Assembly (NCBI RefSeq): GCF_040931995.1
Contig: NZ_CP162412.1
Span: 2,581,001 to 2,645,000, forward strand
Direction: 5' to 3'
DNA length: 64,000 nucleotides
DNA from: Pelagovum sp. HNIBRBA483
GTDB lineage: Bacteria; Pseudomonadota; Alphaproteobacteria; Rhodobacterales; Rhodobacteraceae
Of the stretch, positions 58,679 through 64,000 are shown in pieces (the stretch's first letter is position 1; the number at the start of each line of letters is the position of its first letter). The notes under the pieces were generated by a model, which made no database searches, was not told where the DNA came from, and was given only the letters and a program-made list of their open reading frames with translations. The position numbers and the translations under genes are program-made.

Positions 58679-58891
58679 TTAGTTTACGGTACCAGCGCTG
58701 GTTCCAGTAAATGCAGTGATGACACTGTTAAAAATGCTGTTCACTTCACCGCCGAGTGTCGTGACAACGACGAGGCCGATGGTGAAGACGATAAGCAGCG
58801 CCACGCCATATTCGACCATGGTTGCGCCGCTTTCATCACGGCGGAACGTTTGCGCATATGCCTTGGCATGTGAAATAAGTTTGGTAATCAT
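58679..58891 (-). CDS. flp: Flp type IVb major pilin
   Basis: A 70-aa prepilin. The leader MITKLISHAKAYAQTFRRDE ends before the processing site SGATMVEYGVALLIVF, whose Glu-Tyr pair is diagnostic of Flp pilins. The mature part is one hydrophobic helix plus a short tail (NSIFNSVITAFTGTSAGTVN). It polymerises into the Flp pilus used for adhesion. It is the first gene of the Tad cluster; the palindromic upstream DNA suggests regulated expression. Confidence 0.93.
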   Translation of the reverse strand: MITKLISHAKAYAQTFRRDESGATMVEYGVALLIVFTIGLVVVTTLGGEVNSIFNSVITAFTGTSAGTVN

Positions 58892-58974
58892 CTTAAGCTC
58901 CTGTTCGCTTTTCTGCGCCGCGTGTCACGGCACTCCCAACCGCCGAAAAGAACTGGCTCTTTCTCAGCTTGCAT

Positions 58975-59041
58975 CCAATGTACGATTGGGAATCACCAAA
59001 AGGCGTCGTCCAAACAGAGGATATTTACAACCTAGAGTTGT
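58975..59041. promoter_or_regulatory. Two dyads upstream of flp
   Basis: CCAAT-GTACG-ATTGG (58975-58989) and ACAAC-CTAGA-GTTGT (59027-59041), each with 5-bp perfect arms and a 5-base centre, 38 bases apart. They lie 84-150 bases before the flp start and are candidate regulator sites, possibly for a LuxR-type protein. The rest of the 261-base gap (58892-59152) shows nothing further. Confidence 0.4.
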
Positions 59042-59152
59042 GTTTTTTGTCAGGTAAGCTTTTGTTATCGGAATTGTGCTCATGAATTCGCAGGGGATTC
59101 GCAGAGAGGGCCTCGCAGCGGTGGCGCCCATTAGCGCCGCACTCAGGAGTTT

Positions 59153-60358
59153 TCAGAGGCCGCTGGCGGATGCAAGGAACCGCTGGGACAGAGGCAGGCT
59201 GGCGGCGCCCAGGGATCGCGCATCCGGCCCGATTGTCCCCTCCATCAGAGTGGGGACCACGAGGCCGGCCCAATCGACAATTGCGAGTTCTTTCTGAACC
59301 CGCGCCACGAGGTCACCCAGAACATCGCGCGGCAACCAGCCGTCGATGACCGCCACCTCAAAATCAATCACCGCACAGGAGGCCCCGATAGCCAGCGCCA
59401 AGCCGCGCGCAGCCTCCGCGAGCCATGGGTCCAGATGGGCGGACGACACAGACCACTCCGTGGCATCGACCCAAAGCGGGGACGGATCCTCGCCAGCCGC
59501 GATGATCTTGGCCTCAAGCCCTGAGAGCGAAGCCATATCGACAAGCTGCTGCACGCCACTTGCCGTCGGGATCGGCATTGGGCCGATGGCCCCCGCATTG
59601 CCAGTCGGTCCGGTAAACAGGCTGCGGTTAATGACGATGCCGCCGCCGATGAAGTGACCGACATAAAAATAAAGAAATTCGGACGGATAATCGCGTTTAC
59701 CAAAGACCTGCTCAGCCCCGCATGCGCAGGATGCATCGTTTTGGAGATAAACGGGAAAATCAAAGAGCGCGTCCAGTTCGGCGCGAATGTCACGGGTGCG
59801 CCATTCGGCCATGTTCTCGGGGGGGACACCAACGATCCGCGCCCATTCCCAAAGGTAGCCGGGGATGGCAATGCCCATGCCGGCGACACGGCCGCGCAAG
59901 GCAGGATCAAGACGCGATGAAATCGCGCGCACGGCGTCGAGAACAAACGACATGGTGCTGTCCGGCTCGGGATAGGCATAGGGCAGATGCACCCGATCCA
60001 ACACATCGCCAAGGAAATTGACCAACAGGAGATCGGCGCTGCGGCGCCCGACTTTCAGCCCGAAGAACAAAGCGCCATTTGGGGAAAGCCGCATCGGGAT
60101 CGAGGGTTGACCGACCTTCCCCCGAACCGGCTCGCCACGCTCCAGAAGGCCGTCATTCTCCAGCTCGCGCATGATGACGGAAGCGGTCTGCGCCGAAAGC
60201 CCCGTGAGCCGCGCAATGTCGGCTTTGGCCGCTGATCCCAGATCGCGAATCTGTGACAGGATCAAACGCTCGTTATGGGCACGCAGGCCCGTTTGGTTCG
60301 AGCCAAGACCGCTGCGCCCGCCAGTCGTATCCGCCAAACCCTCGTTCATGTTCACCAT
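59153..60358 (-). CDS. ROK-family transcriptional repressor (FrcR-like)
   Basis: A 401-aa ROK protein. The N-terminal winged helix is NERLILSQIRDLGSAAKADI, then ARLTGLSAQTASVIMRELEN (about 27-66). The ROK sugar-kinase-like domain follows, with LFFGLKVGRRSADLLLVNFL, MGIAIPGYLWEWAR and FYVGHFIGGGIVINRSLFTG. The usual zinc CxCGxxGC motif is absent, as in several regulator-type ROKs. It is divergent from frcB; an AT-rich dyad in the shared region (60410-60440) overlaps a possible promoter. By analogy with NagC and XylR it represses until the sugar binds. ATG 60358 follows GGGGAGGAGG. Confidence 0.87.
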   Translation of the reverse strand: MVNMNEGLADTTGGRSGLGSNQTGLRAHNERLILSQIRDLGSAAKADIARLTGLSAQTASVIMRELENDGLLERGEPVRGKVGQPSIPMRLSPNGALFFGLKVGRRSADLLLVNFLGDVLDRVHLPYAYPEPDSTMSFVLDAVRAISSRLDPALRGRVAGMGIAIPGYLWEWARIVGVPPENMAEWRTRDIRAELDALFDFPVYLQNDASCACGAEQVFGKRDYPSEFLYFYVGHFIGGGIVINRSLFTGPTGNAGAIGPMPIPTASGVQQLVDMASLSGLEAKIIAAGEDPSPLWVDATEWSVSSAHLDPWLAEAARGLALAIGASCAVIDFEVAVIDGWLPRDVLGDLVARVQKELAIVDWAGLVVPTLMEGTIGPDARSLGAASLPLSQRFLASASGL

Positions 60359-60409
60359 CGCTTTCGCCTCCTCCCCTATAGGAGAACTCTTCAGAAATAA
60401 TCCACACCT

Positions 60410-60440
60410 CAATTAATAACGCAAGTTTATTTATTTATTG
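60410..60440. promoter_or_regulatory. Candidate ROK operator between the repressor gene and frcB
   Basis: CAATTAATAA (60410-60419) and TTATTTATTG (60431-60440): 10-bp arms with one mismatch, 11 bases apart, running into a TTGACG that could be a -35 for frcB. Long AT dyads of this kind are typical ROK (NagC/Mlc/XylR) sites. Confidence 0.6.
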
Positions 60441-60535
60441 ACGCGGTCGGCGAATCCTGTTTGTTTGCACGCATTCCAAGGCGATATCCGCTTTGGCGTA
60501 TTGACCGAATGGTCCTGATTTCTTGGGAGGAAATT

Positions 60536-61555
60536 ATGAAAAAACTACTCGCAGGCTCCGCGCTCGCTCTTGTCGCATCGGCAGGGGGCGCATTCGCCGC
60601 AGGCCACGCTACGACCGCGTGCCTGATCACGAAAACCGACACCAACCCCTTTTTCGTCAAGATGAAGGAAGGCGCCGAAGCCGCAGCCGAAGAGCATGGC
60701 ATCAACCTGATGACCTTCGCCGGCAAGATCGACGGTGACGTCGAGAGCCAGGTCGCAGCCGTGGAGAGCTGCATCGCGGCTGGCGCAAGCGGTATCCTGA
60801 TTACCCCTTCGGACAGCCGTGCGCTGGCACCTGTTGTCACGCAAGCGCGCGATGCGGGCGCTCTGGTCATCGCTCTCGACACTCCGTTCGAGCCTGCTGA
60901 TGTTGCCGACGCGACTTTCGCAACCGACAACTTCCAAGCCGGTGTTCTGATCGGTCAGTGGGCAGCGGCTCAGCTGGGTGATGATGCAGCCAACGCAAAA
61001 ATCGGCCTGCTTGACCTCAATGCTTCTGAAGTATCAGTGGACTATCTCCGCGATGGCGGCTTCCTGCACGGGTTCGGCATCGACATCAAAGACCCGACCG
61101 ACATCGGCGACGAAGACGATCCGCGCATCGTCGGCCATGACGTTACCAACGGTAACGAAGAAGGCGGCCGGACCGCGATGGAGAACCTTCTCCAGATCGA
61201 TCCGGAGATCAACGTTGTCTACACGATCAACGAGCCTGCTGCGGCTGGTGCTTATGAGGCGCTGAAAGCCTTTGGGCGTCAGGATGACGTTCTGCTGGTG
61301 TCTGTCGATGGCGGCTGCCCGGGCGTTCAGAACGTTGCTGAGGGCGTGATCGGTGCGACTTCGATGCAGTTCCCGCTGCTGATGGCATCGCTCGGCGTCG
61401 AAGCGATCAAGAACTGGGCCGAGACTGGCGAAAAACCCGCCAACTCCGAAGGCTTGGACTTCTACAACACGGGCGTCGAGTTGATCACGGATCAACCGGT
61501 TGACGGCATCCCGTCGCTCTCCTCCGCCGAAGGCCTGGAGAAGTGCTGGGGCTAA
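60536..61555 (+). CDS. frcB: Fructose-type ABC transporter substrate-binding protein FrcB
   Basis: Periplasmic sugar-binding protein (339 aa) with a Sec signal ([20 protein letters not shown]) cleaved near FAAGH. The mature text [60 protein letters not shown] (seen as [20 protein letters not shown]), [20 protein letters not shown] and [20 protein letters not shown] closely follows Sinorhizobium FrcB, which carries fructose and also ribose and mannose. ATG 60536 is preceded by TGGGAGGAAA. It heads frcBCAK. The four cysteines are those of the family. Confidence 0.9.
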   Translation: MKKLLAGSALALVASAGGAFAAGHATTACLITKTDTNPFFVKMKEGAEAAAEEHGINLMTFAGKIDGDVESQVAAVESCIAAGASGILITPSDSRALAPVVTQARDAGALVIALDTPFEPADVADATFATDNFQAGVLIGQWAAAQLGDDAANAKIGLLDLNASEVSVDYLRDGGFLHGFGIDIKDPTDIGDEDDPRIVGHDVTNGNEEGGRTAMENLLQIDPEINVVYTINEPAAAGAYEALKAFGRQDDVLLVSVDGGCPGVQNVAEGVIGATSMQFPLLMASLGVEAIKNWAETGEKPANSEGLDFYNTGVELITDQPVDGIPSLSSAEGLEKCWG

Positions 61556-61569
61556 TCCCTGCCATGTTT

Positions 61570-61599
61570 GGGGAGGGGCTTTGCGGCCCCTCCCCTTTT
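61570..61599 (+). terminator. Intercistronic hairpin between frcB and frcC
   Basis: GGGGAGGGGC and GCCCCTCCCC, perfect 10-bp arms with a 6-base loop, then TTTT. Likely a partial terminator that keeps frcB expression above that of the permease genes. Confidence 0.8.
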
Positions 61600-61665
61600 C
61601 TCTTCTCGATAATACTTTGACCGAAAAGCTCGCTTCGCACAGACTGGAGGCGAGGAGGGACTTTC

Positions 61666-62748
61666 ATGACAGATACACCCAAATCGAAGTCCGCTGGGCA
61701 GGAATATGAAAAAGTTCTTTCCGGCAGTGACACGCGGGTTGCCGAATTCGAGGAACATCGGCGAACGCCTCTTCAGCAGGTCCAGCATATCCTGCATTCC
61801 AACCCCACGCTGGTGCCTGTCATCGTTTTGGCGTTGAGCCTTGCCGTGTTTGGCCTGATCGCCGGTTCGCGGTTCTTCTCCGCGTTCAATCTTTCGCTCA
61901 TAATGCAGCAGGTTTCGATCATTGGCATTCTTGCAGCAGCTCAATCATTGATCATCCTGACGGCAGGCATCGACCTATCGGTCGCCGCCATCATGGTGCT
62001 GATGTCCGTGATCATGGGCAAGGTTTCGATTGATCTGGGCCTGCCGACGGGACTGGGCGTGCTGGTCGGGCTTGCTGGTGGCGCCGCCGCTGGCTGGATG
62101 AACGGGCTGCTGATCACGAAGGTGAAACTACCCCCATTCATTACGACGCTCGGAACGTGGTCCATTTTCTTCGCGCTCAACTTGTGGCTTTCCGGCGCGC
62201 AGTCGGTCCGCAGCCAGACCATTGATGCAGAAGCGCCAATGCTCAAATTCTTTGGCCAATCCTTCGCTCTCGGCGCGGCGCGTATCACCTATGGTTCGCT
62301 GCTGATGGTTCTTGTGTTCGTCGTGCTCTGGTACATGCTGAACAAGACAGCTTGGGGCCGCCATGTCTATGCGGTTGGCGACGACAAGGAAGCCGCCGAA
62401 CTTGCCGGTATTCGCACGGACCGGACGCTGATGTCCGTATACGCACTGGCTGGAACGGTCTGCGCGATTGCGGGCTGGGCCTCCATCGGGCGGGTCGGTT
62501 CGATTTCACCTCAGTCGTTTTATGAGGGCAACCTGCAATCCATCACCGCCGTGGTGATCGGAGGGATTTCGCTCTTTGGCGGCCGTGGCTCGATTATGGG
62601 CGCGTTGTTTGGCGCGCTGATCGTCGGGGTTTTCCAATCCGGCTTGAGGATCGCAGGCGTGGACGTGCTGTGGCAGGTCTTTGCGATCGGCTGGCTCATC
62701 ATTATCGCGGTCGCTATCGACCAATGGATCAGAAAGGTGTCGGCATGA
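61666..62748 (+). CDS. frcC: Fructose-type ABC transporter permease FrcC
   Basis: Inner-membrane permease (360 aa) of the ribose/xylose/fructose importer group, with about ten hydrophobic segments. A polar N-terminus of about 50 residues (EYEKVLSGSDTRVAEFEEHR) precedes NPTLVPVIVLALSLAVFGLI. Typical blocks are LIILTAGIDLSVAAIMVLMS, LPPFITTLGTWSIFFALNLW and AVVIGGISLFGGRGSIMGAL. It is 110 bases after frcB and overlaps frcA by 4 bases. Confidence 0.93.
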   Translation: MTDTPKSKSAGQEYEKVLSGSDTRVAEFEEHRRTPLQQVQHILHSNPTLVPVIVLALSLAVFGLIAGSRFFSAFNLSLIMQQVSIIGILAAAQSLIILTAGIDLSVAAIMVLMSVIMGKVSIDLGLPTGLGVLVGLAGGAAAGWMNGLLITKVKLPPFITTLGTWSIFFALNLWLSGAQSVRSQTIDAEAPMLKFFGQSFALGAARITYGSLLMVLVFVVLWYMLNKTAWGRHVYAVGDDKEAAELAGIRTDRTLMSVYALAGTVCAIAGWASIGRVGSISPQSFYEGNLQSITAVVIGGISLFGGRGSIMGALFGALIVGVFQSGLRIAGVDVLWQVFAIGWLIIIAVAIDQWIRKVSA

Positions 62749-63521
62749 GCACGGAACCCATCCTCAAAGCCCGCAACCTCGTTAAGCGCTACGGGCGTGT
62801 CACGGCGCTCGATCATTGCGATTTCGAGCTTTATCCGGGAGAAATCCTTGCCGTCATCGGAGACAATGGCGCTGGCAAGTCCACGCTGATCAAGGCGCTT
62901 TCCGGTGCGGTCGTGCCGGATGAAGGCGAGGTCTACCTCGAGGGCAAGAAGGTGAATTTCCATTCGCCCCTCGAAGCACGCGATTCTGGCATCGAGACAG
63001 TCTACCAAACGCTCGCGCTGTCCCCTGCCCTGTCGATTACCGACAATATGTTCGTGGGGCGTGAAATTCGCAAAAAATCCTTCATGGGAAAGTATCTGAA
63101 GATGCTCGACCGTGCGGAAATGGAGCGGATTGCACGCGACAAGCTGTCGGAGCTGGGACTGATGACAATCCAGAACATCAATCAAGCAGTCGAGACGCTC
63201 TCCGGCGGGCAACGGCAAGGGGTTGCCGTGGCGCGGGCGGCGGCGTTCGGCTCGAAAGTGATCATCCTAGACGAACCGACAGCGGCGCTTGGCGTCAAGG
63301 AAAGCCGCCGCGTGCTGGAGCTGATCCAAGATGTCCGCTCACGCGGGATCCCGATCATCCTGATCAGCCATAACATGCCGCATGTGTTCGAGGTCGCTGA
63401 CCGGATACACATCCACCGGCTGGGCCGTCGGCTCTGCGTCATTGACCCGAAGAACCACTCGATGTCGGATGCGGTCGCATTGATGACGGGTGCCAAGGAG
63501 CCGGAAGATGCTGCAGCCTGA
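62745..63521 (+). CDS. frcA: Fructose-type ABC transporter ATP-binding protein FrcA
   Basis: A single-domain sugar ABC ATPase (258 aa), unlike the double-domain RbsA type. Walker A AVIGDNGAGKSTLIKALSGA (about 36-55), Q-loop TVYQTLALSPALS, signature LSGGQRQGVAVARAAAFG, Walker B VIILDEPTAALG and switch His ILISHNMPHVFEVA are all present. It powers FrcC. ATG 62745 overlaps the frcC stop; its own end overlaps frcK by 14 bases. Confidence 0.93.
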   Translation: MSTEPILKARNLVKRYGRVTALDHCDFELYPGEILAVIGDNGAGKSTLIKALSGAVVPDEGEVYLEGKKVNFHSPLEARDSGIETVYQTLALSPALSITDNMFVGREIRKKSFMGKYLKMLDRAEMERIARDKLSELGLMTIQNINQAVETLSGGQRQGVAVARAAAFGSKVIILDEPTAALGVKESRRVLELIQDVRSRGIPIILISHNMPHVFEVADRIHIHRLGRRLCVIDPKNHSMSDAVALMTGAKEPEDAAA

Positions 63522-64000
63522 GTTGTTCAGATCGGCGGAATTTGCCGATCTGATCGAGAAGATCCTCGCCCTGCCGCGCACTGATGGCCGGTTGATGGTG
63601 GCGGTATCGGGCGCGCCCGCTAGCGGGAAATCGACCCTCGCAGAATTCATCGCGAATGCGCTTTCGGCGGCGGGGCGGCAGGCACGCTATGTGCCGATGG
63701 ACGGCTTCCACCTCGACAACGGGATCCTTGATGCCCGCGGATTGCGGGCGCGTAAAGGCGCGCCCGAGACATTCGACGCCGACGGTTTCGTGGCCCTGAT
63801 GCGCCGGATGAAACGCGGGGGCGATGTTGCCTATCCGATGTTCGATCGTAGTCGCGATCTGGCAATCGCGGGGGCAGGCGTGATCGAAGCGAGCACGGAT
63901 ATTGCGGTCGTAGAGGGCAACTATGTGCTGCAAAACGAAGCCCCGTGGGCAGAGTTGGCAGAGGTTTGGGACTTGTCAGTCTATCTCGACGTGCCGGAAG
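63508..64000 (+). CDS. frcK: FrcK-type sugar/nucleoside kinase (3' end outside window)
   Basis: The first 164 codons of a P-loop kinase. Walker A is MVAVSGAPASGKSTLAEFIA (about 31-50). VPMDGFHLDNGILDARGLRA and RKGAPETFDADGFVALMRRM are typical of the phosphoribulokinase/uridine kinase-like family, and YPMFDRSRDLAIAGAGVIEA follows. In Sinorhizobium the frcBCAK operon ends with such a kinase, which probably phosphorylates the imported sugar. It overlaps frcA by 14 bases, so the two are coupled. The sequence is intact up to the window edge. Confidence 0.88.
   Translation, partial: MLQPELFRSAEFADLIEKILALPRTDGRLMVAVSGAPASGKSTLAEFIANALSAAGRQARYVPMDGFHLDNGILDARGLRARKGAPETFDADGFVALMRRMKRGGDVAYPMFDRSRDLAIAGAGVIEASTDIAVVEGNYVLQNEAPWAELAEVWDLSVYLDVPE

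Overview
The window is high-G+C chromosomal DNA, and its gene content points to a marine-type alphaproteobacterium of the Rhodobacterales (Roseobacter group). The basis is a Rhodobacteraceae-style formate dehydrogenase neighbourhood (DUF3305/DUF3306, TorD-like chaperone, TAT-target protein, three-subunit membrane FDH, Mrp with DUF6494/DUF4444/DUF6505), a SpuC/PuuB polyamine module, a FrcBCAK-type sugar operon and a Tad pilus cluster. The species cannot be named from this. No tRNA, rRNA, CRISPR array, insertion sequence or phage gene was seen.

Layout. (1) 1-3241: minus-strand oligopeptide ABC transporter oppA-oppB-oppC, cut by the window edge. (2) 3526-12579: a hemerythrin protein, then a polyamine block with a GntR/FCD regulator, a PuuB-like oxidoreductase, a SpuC-like aminotransferase, and a divergent potF-methyltransferase-potG-potH-potI operon. 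AT-rich ATTTGATCA-type sites lie upstream of the transporter, the catabolic genes and the regulator. (3) 12583-23069: one long minus-strand operon read DUF3305, DUF3306, TorD-like, TAT target, FDH alpha, beta and gamma, a 41-residue membrane protein, response regulator, histidine kinase. (4) 23409-28654: a divergent plus-strand module with a 652-aa polyferredoxin, DUF6494, Mrp, a BirA-like DUF4444 protein and DUF6505, plus an opposing cytochrome c gene. (5) 28663-35904: tungstate transporter (tupBCA) and DUF2478 on the minus strand, then fdhD-mobA-mobB-moeA (moeA carries an extra N-terminal domain) and a TusA-like gene. (6) 36088-40554: a soluble NAD-linked FDH with fused FdsG-FdsB and FdsA subunits.

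(7) 40561-50119: a lipoprotein-like S8 protease autotransporter, a stand-alone cis-prenyltransferase, a copper module (cueR-copA, divergent copZ, both with CueR-type 19-bp-spacer promoters), a fumarylacetoacetase-family enzyme, an AGE-family sugar isomerase and a LuxR-type regulator. (8) 50409-58891: a Tad pilus operon flp-cpaB-tadG-tadE-tadE-cpaE-cpaF-tadB-tadC without secretin or prepilin peptidase. (9) 59153-64000: ROK repressor and divergent frcB-frcC-frcA-frcK, the last cut by the edge.

The most coherent system is the roughly 28-kb formate block (12.6-40.6 kb). It encodes two unrelated formate dehydrogenases (a periplasm-facing respiratory enzyme and a cytoplasmic NAD-linked one), import of the metal (tungstate), cofactor assembly (MobA, MobB, MoeA), sulfur transfer to the cofactor (FdhD, perhaps TusA), iron-sulfur and export chaperones (Mrp, TorD), and dedicated signalling. 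Several members are uncharacterised: DUF3305, DUF3306, DUF6494, DUF4444, DUF6505, DUF2478, the polyferredoxin, the 41-aa membrane peptide and the MoeA N-terminal domain. These are the best candidates for undescribed biology here.
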